A stretch of DNA of 6,850 nucleotides from Bacteroidota bacterium (GCA_030691295.1 JAUYEQ010000691.1:1-6850), one strand, 5' to 3'; counted from the stretch's first letter, positions 1 to 6,629 are shown. The notes: generated by a model from the letters alone, not told the origin. Made by a program: numbers and translations.

Positions 1-1
1 A

Positions 2-676
2 AAAATAATAATTTACGTATTATTCCTTCTAATACCGATTGTAAATAATGCCGGTGTAAACGGATCAGTTACAAAAAAAGCAATCGGTAATGACATTTAT
101 TCTCTTGTGAATTTAGCCGATACAGGCTTGTCAAGAGTTGTATTTGACCTGGCAGTTAAAGGCATGGCAAAACTTATTATTAGTGGCAAATTACAGAATC
201 CGAACATTGTAACCATCGCCGACTATTCGCAATCGAGTAATAAAAAGCGACTGTATGTTATCGATCTGAAAAACAGAAAACTATTGTACAATACATACGT
301 AGCTCATGGCAGGAACACTGGTGATGAATTTGCCAAATCCTTCTCGAATGTCGAGGGTTCCTTTAAAAGCAGCCTTGGTTTTTATGTCACCGAAAAGCCA
401 ATAATTGGTCCCAATACCGGATACGCACTTTTGATCAATGGCGTTGAAAAGGGTTTTAATGATCATGCTGTAAAACGTGAGATTATTATACATGCTGCCG
501 AATATGCAAGCGAGAATTTCATTAAAAAACACGGTCGTTTGGGTAGAAGCTATGGTTGTCCTTCGCTGCCTCCCGACATGAACAAACCGATTATTGAAAC
601 CATAAAAGGCGGAACATGTTTGTTTCTATATAATCCGAACAAAGAATATATCGGAAAATCGGCTCTACTTAATTAA
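2..676 (+). CDS. Exported murein L,D-transpeptidase catalytic-domain protein (YkuD_2 type), 5' end cut by the window
   Basis: Predicted to form or remodel peptidoglycan cross-links in the periplasm through a catalytic cysteine. The frame is open to the left edge. Its first codons read KIIIYVLFLLIPIVNNAG, a signal-peptide core, so the true ATG probably lies only one or two codons outside; the GTG at 107 is internal and would remove the export signal. The YkuD-type signature is clear: a histidine at 491-493 (IIIHAAEY) followed about 20 residues later by GRSYGCPSLP, with the nucleophile Cys at 557-559. The upstream stretch FSNVEGSFKSSLGFYVTE also fits the family, in which the GCPxxP ending replaces the usual SHGCxR. 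Its stop overlaps the 3' end of the opposing YcbB-like gene by 12 bp. The family call is firm; the exact reaction (cross-linking, carboxypeptidase or protein attachment) cannot be told. Confidence 0.9.
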   Translation, partial: KIIIYVLFLLIPIVNNAGVNGSVTKKAIGNDIYSLVNLADTGLSRVVFDLAVKGMAKLIISGKLQNPNIVTIADYSQSSNKKRLYVIDLKNRKLLYNTYVAHGRNTGDEFAKSFSNVEGSFKSSLGFYVTEKPIIGPNTGYALLINGVEKGFNDHAVKREIIIHAAEYASENFIKKHGRLGRSYGCPSLPPDMNKPIIETIKGGTCLFLYNPNKEYIGKSALLN

Positions 677-1963
677 GCCATATACATCGTTCAGAAACAC
701 AACTTTTCCTTCATCAATTTTTACCGGCATGTAAATAATGAACACCGGTACTTTTTTTTCCAGCTTTACTATTTTTGATTTGGTATCTTTTACACCGGTT
801 TTTAATAAAGTAGTATCAATCTTACCATCGGTAAGTAAATCAGCAAGTTCAACGGGTTTTTCCAGCCTGATACAACCGTGACTTAGAAATCTTGAATCTT
901 TTGCAAAACCACCTTTTGAGTTCGTGTCGTGAAGGTAAATGCTGAAAGGATTTTCCAGGTTAAACTTCAAAATGCCAAGTGAATTGTTTGGGCCTGTTGA
1001 TTCGCGGAAAAAATACGGAAAGGTTTTTTCTGTATAGCTGGCCCAGTTTAAATCATAATCGTCAACAACTTTGCCTTTTGCATCAACCACCTCAAAATTA
1101 TTCCGTTCAAGGTAGGTCTCATCGGCTTGTACTTTTGGCAAAAGCTCTTTTGATGCAATTGAGAAAGGAACGTTCCAGAAAGGGAAGGTTACTATATCTG
1201 TAATATAAGATGCAATGGTAGGAGTGGGGTTTTTCTTCTTTCCTGCTACTGACCGCATTTGCAGTGCAGGTTTATCATTTTTGAAATACTCAACTTCAGT
1301 TGCCGGAATATTGGCGATAACGTATTCTGATTGTCCATTGATTGAAATATACCTCCGGTAATTCATCGCCAGAAGTACTGTTTTGTATTTCAAGGTATCA
1401 TTCGAAGTGAGTGAATCATTCAGGAATTGTTTATAGACTACATAATCAGGATCTTTACATTCGAGCCGGGCAATCATATCCGAAGCGGATTCGCTGCGTT
1501 TTGAATCCAGCAACTGAGCGGCATAAACCGAATCTCTTGGAATACTGACGCCATCAAAATCAAAATGTACACTGCCTTCCTGAAGTTCTTTTATGAAATT
1601 TAAGACCAAACCTGTTAGTTGTTGATCTGCAGCTTCCCTTATTACAATGTCTGTCTTATTTTTTCCGGATAAGGCAACACGAATCTGTTCGATTTGATCT
1701 TTATCCGAAACCAATCCAAAATTGTTCGCTGATTCAATTGCATCAAGCCATTCGTTGGCAGTTTTTATGTTTTTTTTCGATGAAAACCAAAATTGATTGT
1801 CATCATTAGAGGTATAGAAATTCTGAACCATCGGATCTTCCGTAACGATTTTCATCGGTGTTTGTTTCTGCACACAACCAATGGCGAAAAAACAAGCCGA
1901 CAGGCTAATTAAGAAAATTTTTTTTGATGCTGAAATGCCTGTTTTTGTAAAAAGATGATTCAT
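665..1963 (-). CDS. YcbB/LdtD-like L,D-transpeptidase, predicted lipoprotein
   Basis: Predicted periplasmic L,D-transpeptidase anchored by a lipid. I start it at the ATG at 1963 (432 aa) rather than the TTG at 1999, because this gives a normal signal sequence ending in the lipobox FAIGC with Cys30 as the lipidated residue. Residues about 50-190 fit the helical scaffold domain seen in YcbB relatives. The YkuD domain follows: IANIPATEVEYF, then FPFWNVPFSIASKELLPK, then GPNNSLGILKF, IYLHDT (His345) and SRFLSHGCIRLEKP with the nucleophile Cys364. All these blocks occur in the same order in the YcbB group. A further 60 residues or so follow the cysteine. The gene converges on the YkuD_2-type enzyme and overlaps its stop codon. 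No LysM or peptidoglycan-binding domain is evident. Family assignment is secure; the physiological role is inferred. Confidence 0.93.
   Translation of the reverse strand: MNHLFTKTGISASKKIFLISLSACFFAIGCVQKQTPMKIVTEDPMVQNFYTSNDDNQFWFSSKKNIKTANEWLDAIESANNFGLVSDKDQIEQIRVALSGKNKTDIVIREAADQQLTGLVLNFIKELQEGSVHFDFDGVSIPRDSVYAAQLLDSKRSESASDMIARLECKDPDYVVYKQFLNDSLTSNDTLKYKTVLLAMNYRRYISINGQSEYVIANIPATEVEYFKNDKPALQMRSVAGKKKNPTPTIASYITDIVTFPFWNVPFSIASKELLPKVQADETYLERNNFEVVDAKGKVVDDYDLNWASYTEKTFPYFFRESTGPNNSLGILKFNLENPFSIYLHDTNSKGGFAKDSRFLSHGCIRLEKPVELADLLTDGKIDTTLLKTGVKDTKSKIVKLEKKVPVFIIYMPVKIDEGKVVFLNDVYGLIK
722..759 (+). terminator. Possible intrinsic terminator of the + strand transpeptidase, inside the opposing gene
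   Basis: TACCGG at 722-727 pairs with CCGGTA at 745-750, and eight Ts follow at 752-759. The 17-nt loop can form a further CAT/ATG pairing (728-730 with 738-740). It lies 46 bp after the stop of the + gene and within codons for the C-terminal end of the - gene. The stem is only 6 bp, so the call rests mainly on the T-run and its position. Confidence 0.4.
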
Positions 1964-2025
1964 AAAAAGAGTTTTTTGTGAAGTTTGATTTGTGTACAAA
2001 ATTGGTTCTTTTTACGAATGTAAAT

Positions 2026-2062
2026 GTTACACAATTTATGCAAAATGTTACATTATTCACAT
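2026..2062 (-). repeat. Imperfect 37-bp direct repeat, copy A, upstream of the YcbB-like gene
   Basis: This copy shares with 2481-2517 a GTTACACAA-like block and a GTTACATYATTCACA block. The TTACA cores lie at 2027-2031 and 2048-2052, exactly 21 bp apart, and a TTCACA follows 8 bp after the second core. It ends 62 bp before the ATG at 1963, a normal place for a promoter or operator of that gene. The strand given is that of the gene it precedes. Confidence 0.5.
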
Positions 2063-2103
2063 AAAAACACCCACAAATATCCGGTTGGAAATTTGTGGGT
2101 GTT
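2063..2103 (-). terminator. Strong hairpin with T-tract, reading on the - strand
   Basis: AACACCCACAAAT (2066-2078) and ATTTGTGGGTGTT (2091-2103) form a perfect 13-bp stem. Inside, after an A-A mismatch, TCC (2080-2082) pairs with GGA (2087-2089) around a GGTT loop. Read on the - strand the stem is followed by TTT, giving a run of five T with the stem end. On the + strand no T-run follows, so it points to termination of - strand transcription from the remnant upstream, before the YcbB-like gene. Confidence 0.65.
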
Positions 2104-2208
2104 GTAAAAATAAAATTCTCAAATAGAAACTACAAAAACCTAATTGGTTCCAATATTACCATGACTTATGATATTGGCTGTAATTGCCGATGTTTGATAA
2201 ATGTTGAT

Positions 2209-2481
2209 TTAACCAACATATACCAACCAGTTTTCATAAGTGATATCAGTTCCGCTGTCAAGTTTTCTGATGTTGGTATAACTTTTACCGGTAGTTCCAT
2301 TAACATCGCCCAGCGTTTTTCTGATTGTTCCGTCATCTACTGAAGCAATTGAACCCAGGTTGATGGTGGCAGGATATGATTCGCCTGAAATAGTGCCAAT
2401 TAGGTATCTTTCCGCTTCTGGCGGAACAGTCGTGAATTTGTTTTCACACAGCAAAGATGGATACTTTGAACCCTGTAAGTA
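2209..2481 (-). pseudogene. Coding remnant, C-terminal part of an unrecognised protein
   Basis: About 90 codons are open on the - strand from 2481 down to the TAA at 2209-2211, with no ATG. The only starts are TTG codons, for example at 2454. The peptide has ordinary, mostly soluble composition (KFTTVPPEAERYLIGTISG near its beginning, YENWLVYVG at its end) rather than the skewed look of a chance frame. A strong terminator lies about 105 bp beyond the stop in the same direction, and one copy of the 37-bp repeat sits directly before the open frame and supplies its upstream TAA. This fits a gene that lost its 5' part, but a small gene with a non-ATG start cannot be excluded. I do not recognise the family. 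The + frame over 2095-2343 is taken as its shadow. Confidence 0.45.
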
Positions 2482-2517
2482 TTACACAACAATTAAAAAG
2501 AGTTACATCATTCACAC
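2481..2517 (-). repeat. Imperfect 37-bp direct repeat, copy B, upstream of the remnant
   Basis: This is the second copy of the element at 2026-2062, in the same orientation. TTACA cores lie at 2482-2486 and 2503-2507, again 21 bp apart, and TTCACA (2511-2516) lies 8 bp after the second core. The 15-bp block GTTACATCATTCACA differs from copy A at one base; the block between the cores is much less conserved. It directly precedes the - strand remnant, as copy A precedes the YcbB-like gene. Confidence 0.5.
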
Positions 2518-2583
2518 ATTCCGAACCCGAGGTTTTTCTTTACATTTTATGCTGGCATAATACGAGAGACCCGAAATCAAAGG

Positions 2584-2616
2584 CAAAAAATACCGGATAA
2601 CTTGAGGTCATCCGGT
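2584..2616 (-). terminator. Intrinsic terminator of the lipocalin-like gene
   Basis: ACCGGAT (2592-2598) pairs with ATCCGGT (2610-2616) in a 7-bp GC-rich stem with an 11-nt loop. On the - strand it is followed by TATTTTTTGCC, a run of six T. It begins 34 bp after the stop codon of the - strand gene at 2651 and so probably ends the metallopeptidase/lipocalin-like transcript. Confidence 0.75.
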
Positions 2617-2650
2617 CTGAGGTGTTCTGTGAAGTCAAACGCCGATTAAT

Positions 2651-3118
2651 CTACTGTTTGTCCAGAACATACGTTTCGGCCATTTCGCCCATCTGCGATG
2701 CTGCATTGAGTTCCAGCTTCAGGTTGGCGTTTACCATCTGTAAAACTTCCTTCATTGTTGCTTCGCCCTGGTCCTGAGTTGGGAACTTACTCAAAATGGT
2801 TAGCGTTTTCCCATCTTCCGACCAAACGGCTGTGGAGGTTTTTTTGCTGTCCATAAAGCCGGCATTGATACATTCTTTGCCATTGAGGCTAAATTTGTCT
2901 TTGGTCACGTAATCCTGTCCCTGAAAATTTCCGTGCTTTTCCACCATCAGCGAATCGGCTGTCTGAATCAGGATTAACTGGCTTGGTGCCAGGCTGAACT
3001 GATCGAATAAGGTACTTTTTTCATTGTTCAGTTTCCAGTTTCCCGAAAAATCAGGAGACTGTGCCATGCTGGTCATGGCGCCCATGATAAATGCGATTAA
3101 ATAAAGTAGTTTTTTCAT
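2651..3118 (-). CDS. Small exported lipocalin-like protein of unknown function
   Basis: A 155-residue protein. MKKLLYLIAFIMGAMTSMAQ is a typical Sec signal peptide with likely cleavage after Ala19 (SMA-QS) and no lipobox cysteine, so the mature protein should be soluble in the periplasm or secreted. Directly after cleavage comes DFSGNWKLNNEKST, the SGxWxLnxeKS opening seen in many small bacterial lipocalin-like or beta-barrel proteins. The rest alternates short polar and hydrophobic stretches as in beta strands (SLMVEKHGNF, STAVWSEDGKTLTILSKF), and the C-terminal 40 residues look more helical. It starts 66 bp after the metallopeptidase stop on the same strand and is followed by a terminator, so the two are probably cotranscribed. 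Ligand and role are unknown. Confidence 0.85.
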   Translation of the reverse strand: MKKLLYLIAFIMGAMTSMAQSPDFSGNWKLNNEKSTLFDQFSLAPSQLILIQTADSLMVEKHGNFQGQDYVTKDKFSLNGKECINAGFMDSKKTSTAVWSEDGKTLTILSKFPTQDQGEATMKEVLQMVNANLKLELNAASQMGEMAETYVLDKQ

Positions 3119-3184
3119 AAGTCTGTAATTTGGTTTTAAGGAATTTGACAGTTGTTCATTCTCTTATGTGAATATTACTCGTGA

Positions 3185-5230
3185 TCATTTCATCTTCGCA
3201 ACCGCTTCCTCTGTGGTTCTCAGGATGGCTTCGTTCGATAGTGGCTTTCCGACTGCCTTATTCATCCATTCGTTCGGCGTTAACTGGCCCAGTGCATAAA
3301 TGCGCAGCACTTCAGGAGCAAACTCGTGCGTTTTGAAATGTTCTTCCAGCTGGAAATGAATCAGGTGGCCGAATGCGTAATTCGGAAGGTACATCGGCGA
3401 GTTGATCATGTGCGAATAAATGCCCAGAATGGGTTGGTCTTTCATGCCGAAAACCGGTGCGTAATAAGTGTTCCAGATGTCTTTGGTGATTGTCAGAACT
3501 GCGTCGCGCAACTCAGCTGCCGTAGCTTTCGGGTTGGCGTACAGCCATTGCCACATTTTCATGTCAACCACCGAAACGCCCATAATTTCGTACAGCGACC
3601 AGAAAATATCCAGTGTTTTCAGGGTTTCCTTCTCCGGATTGGTGTCCTTCATGTTCAGCAAAAATAAGTCGCGTTCCTGAAATACAAAAGCCAGCGCTTC
3701 GGTGAAAGCAGTATTCGGAACACCGTTGATCATGTAATTCGGAACATCGTTGAGCGAAATGGTTTGTTCCACATTGTGACCGAACTCGTGAACGGCGATG
3801 TTGTAGCCTTTGTAATTCATTCCGGTGGCCGGAATACGGGTGCGCAAATGTGCTTTTTCGGCTTTCATTGATGCGCCCCATGCATGTCCGGAACCACGCG
3901 CAGGATCAACGGCAATGCGCGAGGCAAGGAATTCAGCCTTTTCTCTTGTGAATCCCAACTTCAGGAGCAGGTTTCCCAGATCAGCTTCGAGTGCCTGTGC
4001 GTTCGGGTATTTCTTTTCGGTGATCGAATTCAGCATTTCTTCGTTGATCGAACTGCGTGCTTTAAATCCGTCGTACCAAATGTCCCAGGGAGCCAGGTCG
4101 CGTCCCAGACGTTTTTTGATGATTTCGGCCACTTCCTTAATTTGCGGTGAAGCCAGAAATTCGGTGAACAGTTTTTCCACTTCAGGCTGCGGAACCTGCA
4201 TTCCTGCCGAAAATGCCCGCTGAATGGCGGTTGGCATAGTCGGACTAAATTCATCAACGGCCTGAAAAACATGAAAGTTATTCAGGATTTGCTGGTAACG
4301 TCCGTCAGTTTCAGCCGGACTTTCGGTTTTTGCACCCGCAACAATCACCTCGTTGGTAACCGGGTTCCAGTCCTGATTTCCGGAGTTAATAACCACTTTC
4401 GGAATCGACTGATCGACAATCCGCTGCATTACCTGATAGATCAGTCCCTGTTTTTCGTAGCCCACTTCTTTGTTGGCATAATTGGCCTTAATTTCGTCGC
4501 GCAGGTTCCAGTGGCTCAGCAAAACCATGTCAGCCGGAAAAAGTTTCTGGTTGTCTTTGTTCAGCAAATTGCCCATGTAAATGTTGTAGTCGGCAATGTA
4601 GGCATCGCCTTCAGCCGAAACTTTCGATTCCTGCTGAACCAGTTCCGAGGGCACGCGCGAGTTGAATACATCGCCCATCCGTGCAAAACCCCATTCCAGC
4701 GGCGACCATTCTGACGCGAGTTGATTCTTTTCTTCGGTTGAATAATACGGAAAGTTGAGGGCAACGATGAAGGCTATTTTGTTGCCGTATAAATCGTTCA
4801 TAAGGTGAGCGCCCGGATTGTAACCTGCAAACAACGGGTCGATCGGCAGCACTTCGCCCTTTTGGAGTTGCACATTTTCCTGCATATCGAGGGTCAGTTT
4901 GTTGAAATGTCCGTACAGCGATTCGAAATACTCCGAAAAACGGGTGAAGGTGGCTTCCTTTTTTGCAGGATCGGCTATGAAATTTTCGGCACAGAACGTA
5001 ATAAATTCATCCGCAGTTCCATCCGCATCGCGCCAAAGAGAGGCGGCATGTTTGACTCCTTTTTCCGTCAGGGCAGCATCAATGCCCGGATTCTTTTCAG
5101 TAATGGCTTTGATGGCCGCAAAAACGGTGGCTTCGGAAATTCCGACCAGAGCACCTTGTTTCTTTTCGGTTTTCTGACAAGCTGAAATCATAACAACGCA
5201 GGCTAAAATGAAAATGAAATTTTTGATCAT
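3185..5230 (-). CDS. Lipoprotein zinc metallopeptidase with HEFGH motif, M3-like gluzincin
   Basis: Predicted zinc-dependent peptidase or oligopeptidase held in the envelope as a lipoprotein. I choose the ATG at 5230 (681 aa), because MIKNFIFILACVVMISAC is a clean lipoprotein signal with Cys18 at the lipobox; the longer frame to 5401 adds 57 hydrophobic residues from T-rich DNA that hide this signal. Zinc site: HEFGH at residues 481-485, with Glu482 as the likely general base and Glu511 in FTEALAFVFQ as the probable third ligand. The same HEFGH sequence and a nearly equal spacing to the glutamate are known from thimet oligopeptidase (family M3). LAPWDIWYDGF around residue 381 also recalls M3. 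The GlyTyr loop typical of M3 was not found, so this may be a separate gluzincin family. It is somewhat richer in G+C than its neighbours. The lipocalin-like gene follows 66 bp downstream. Confidence 0.88.
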   Translation of the reverse strand: MIKNFIFILACVVMISACQKTEKKQGALVGISEATVFAAIKAITEKNPGIDAALTEKGVKHAASLWRDADGTADEFITFCAENFIADPAKKEATFTRFSEYFESLYGHFNKLTLDMQENVQLQKGEVLPIDPLFAGYNPGAHLMNDLYGNKIAFIVALNFPYYSTEEKNQLASEWSPLEWGFARMGDVFNSRVPSELVQQESKVSAEGDAYIADYNIYMGNLLNKDNQKLFPADMVLLSHWNLRDEIKANYANKEVGYEKQGLIYQVMQRIVDQSIPKVVINSGNQDWNPVTNEVIVAGAKTESPAETDGRYQQILNNFHVFQAVDEFSPTMPTAIQRAFSAGMQVPQPEVEKLFTEFLASPQIKEVAEIIKKRLGRDLAPWDIWYDGFKARSSINEEMLNSITEKKYPNAQALEADLGNLLLKLGFTREKAEFLASRIAVDPARGSGHAWGASMKAEKAHLRTRIPATGMNYKGYNIAVHEFGHNVEQTISLNDVPNYMINGVPNTAFTEALAFVFQERDLFLLNMKDTNPEKETLKTLDIFWSLYEIMGVSVVDMKMWQWLYANPKATAAELRDAVLTITKDIWNTYYAPVFGMKDQPILGIYSHMINSPMYLPNYAFGHLIHFQLEEHFKTHEFAPEVLRIYALGQLTPNEWMNKAVGKPLSNEAILRTTEEAVAKMK

Positions 5231-5409
5231 ACCGTAGGTGAGTTTTTGGTTGTACAATTGAAAGCCCCAAAATACCAAAAAATAAAAGATTAATGCTATG
5301 ATGTTTGGCAGGGTGGTACGACATAAATAATTATCTTGCAAAATCAATGGATTCATACAATTCAGCCATACATAAAAAGAGTGACTGAATCGTTGAATCA
5401 ACAGATTAA
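5231..5409. promoter_or_regulatory. Divergent promoter region between the metallopeptidase and the decarboxylase-like gene
   Basis: These 179 bp must carry promoters for two outward-facing genes. Neither start has a visible Shine-Dalgarno sequence. On the - strand TATTTTGG (5266-5273) is close to the Bacteroidota -7 box, but it has the wrong internal spacing and no good partner. GTTGA-A-TCAAC at 5392-5402 is a perfect 11-base palindrome 7 bp before the ATG at 5410; it could be a small operator or a 5' leader hairpin, or chance. The promoter role is inferred from position only. Confidence 0.4.
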
Positions 5410-6585
5410 ATGATTTATATATCAGATATTTGCAAGCATATGATTGTTGAAGAAAGAGTTACCGGGCATATTGCAAAAGACCAAACAAAGGATGTTGATC
5501 CTTTTTATATATACGATATTCAGGCCATTCGGAAAAAATGTGCTGATTTCAGTTCAATTCCTTATCGAAACAAGTCCATTCACTTTGCCACCATGGCCAA
5601 TATCAATCCTGAATTTTTAGCGATTGTGAAGGATGCGAACCTGAATGTATTTGTCAACTCGCTGAAACATCTTGAAAGTGTTAAAGAAGCCGGATTTAAA
5701 GGATCAGAGATAGTTTTCACCTCTTCCGCCATGTCGGAAAATGTGATGAAAAGCGTTTATGAGGAGAATGTGCAGGTCAATCTTGATTCTGTCAGGCAGC
5801 TGGAATTATGGCAAAAGCTATTTCCTGAAAAAACGGTTGGTATCCGCTGCAATATTGGCGAATTGGTCAAACCGTATTCTACCCGTGCCGGTTTTTTCCT
5901 GGGGAAAGAAAGCAGGTTGGGATTGACTGTCGATGAAATAAAAGGAATCGTGAACAAACATATTATCAAAGGATTGCATTTGTATATTGGCACAGATATT
6001 TTTGATATCGACTATTTTATCGAATGTTACCGGGCACTCATCGAACTTTCGCTTGATTTCCCAGAACTTGAATATTTGAATTTTGGTGGCGGGTTTGGCG
6101 TTTCGGAGCATGGAGATGAATTCTTTGACATCAAAATTTACGGCGAAAAAGTGAGCGCCCTGATGGATGAAGTTTCGCTGAAAAGAGGGAAATCAATACA
6201 ACTAATTCTGGAACCCGGACGAATAATAGGCGGGGAATCCGGTTATTTCGTTTGTCAGGTAACCGACATCAAAGAAAGGGAAAATCGGGTTTTTGTGGGG
6301 GTAAACGCTTCAACGGCGCAGTTTACCCGACCATTGATTTATCCTGAATCGGCCAATCATCCGGTTGTAATTATCAGGAATGGCGCTTTGCTGAAAGCAG
6401 AAAATCAGATAAATACCACCATTTATGGCTGCTCAACGTATTCGCGGGATATCTTCTGTAAAGACAAACAATTGCCGCGGCTTTCCATCGGCGATCTGGT
6501 AATTTTTGCCAATTCCGGTTCGTATTGCGCTTCATCGTATTGCGAATTTTTGGGCTTTGATAAACCAAAGGAGATTTTTATATGA
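5410..6585 (+). CDS. Ornithine/diaminopimelate decarboxylase-fold protein lacking the PLP lysine
   Basis: A full-length (391 aa) member of the fold-type III, PLP-dependent decarboxylase family. The N-terminal barrel shows FYIYDIQAIRKK (residues 32-43), LNFGGGFG (the phosphate-binding glycines 226-228) and LEPGR (268-271). The C-terminal beta domain shows IYGCSTYSRDIF with Cys341 and Asp347, matching the [GP]xCxSxD active-site block, and IFANSGSYCASSY with Tyr372 in the GAY position. However, the Schiff-base lysine of the usual YAxKAN motif is Met62 (HFATMANINP), and the histidine that normally stacks on PLP (HxHIGS) is Tyr192 (GLHLYIGTD). The frame is intact, so this is not ordinary decay. 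It may be non-catalytic, regulatory, or do other chemistry; no amino acid substrate can be given. An ATG at 5440 is an alternative start. The stop overlaps a following ATG by 4 bp (ATGA). Confidence 0.9.
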   Translation: MIYISDICKHMIVEERVTGHIAKDQTKDVDPFYIYDIQAIRKKCADFSSIPYRNKSIHFATMANINPEFLAIVKDANLNVFVNSLKHLESVKEAGFKGSEIVFTSSAMSENVMKSVYEENVQVNLDSVRQLELWQKLFPEKTVGIRCNIGELVKPYSTRAGFFLGKESRLGLTVDEIKGIVNKHIIKGLHLYIGTDIFDIDYFIECYRALIELSLDFPELEYLNFGGGFGVSEHGDEFFDIKIYGEKVSALMDEVSLKRGKSIQLILEPGRIIGGESGYFVCQVTDIKERENRVFVGVNASTAQFTRPLIYPESANHPVVIIRNGALLKAENQINTTIYGCSTYSRDIFCKDKQLPRLSIGDLVIFANSGSYCASSYCEFLGFDKPKEIFI

Positions 6586-6629
6586 AACGAACCCCGATGT
6601 ATCAGGACTACTCTTTATACACAGGTTAA
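6582..6629 (+). pseudogene. 15-codon stub, possible remnant of the next gene in the operon
   Basis: An ATG at 6582 overlaps the TGA of the decarboxylase-like gene as ATGA, the usual arrangement for translational coupling in an operon. It encodes MKRTPMYQDYSLYTG and then stops at TAA (6627-6629). The two other frames stay open for a short way (to about 6677) but lead nowhere, and the palindromic element begins at 6679. It may be what is left of a partner gene cut short by rearrangement, or simply a chance overlap. No family is recognisable from 15 residues. Confidence 0.3.

Larger units (their letters stand above)
1964..2650. other. Long spacer without an intact gene
   Basis: This stretch of nearly 700 bp separates two - strand genes. 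It holds the upstream region of the YcbB-like gene, two copies of an imperfect 37-bp repeat, a strong hairpin, a coding remnant on the - strand and a second hairpin terminator. I see nothing recognisable in 2104-2208 apart from a weak 6-bp hairpin (ATGTTG 2201-2206 with CAACAT 2214-2219) over the stop codon of the remnant, and nothing in 2518-2583. No sequence here matches the Bacteroidota promoter pattern (TTTG, about 19 bp, TAnnTTTG) well enough to call. Confidence 0.6.

Noticed and set aside
107..676. GTG at 107 as start of the YkuD_2-type protein
   Set aside because: The frame is open upstream to the edge and encodes a signal-peptide core, so the real start lies outside the window.
1964..1999. 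TTG start for the YcbB-like protein
   Set aside because: The ATG at 1963 gives a normal lipoprotein signal; the extra 12 residues have no role in export.
2095..2560. Two + strand open frames in the spacer
   Set aside because: They overlap the - strand remnant and each other; the first begins within the terminator hairpin, and both have unlikely peptide composition.
2601..2640. Search for tRNA, riboswitch or CRISPR-like structure in the spacer next to the terminator
   Set aside because: Only the 7-bp terminator stem is seen; no cloverleaf, no regularly spaced repeats, no conserved leader.
3326..5185. Several long + strand open frames, and other - strand frames, within the metallopeptidase gene
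   Set aside because: They are antisense or shifted shadows of a gene with strong family motifs; their products have skewed composition and no recognisable domains.
5266..5330. Bacteroidota-type promoter boxes (TTTG and TAnnTTTG) for the divergent genes
   Set aside because: Only partial matches with wrong internal or inter-box spacing; none good enough to report as a site.
5231..5401. Upstream extension of the metallopeptidase frame by 57 codons
   Set aside because: It is hydrophobic only because the DNA is T-rich, and it would bury the lipoprotein signal that starts at the ATG at 5230.
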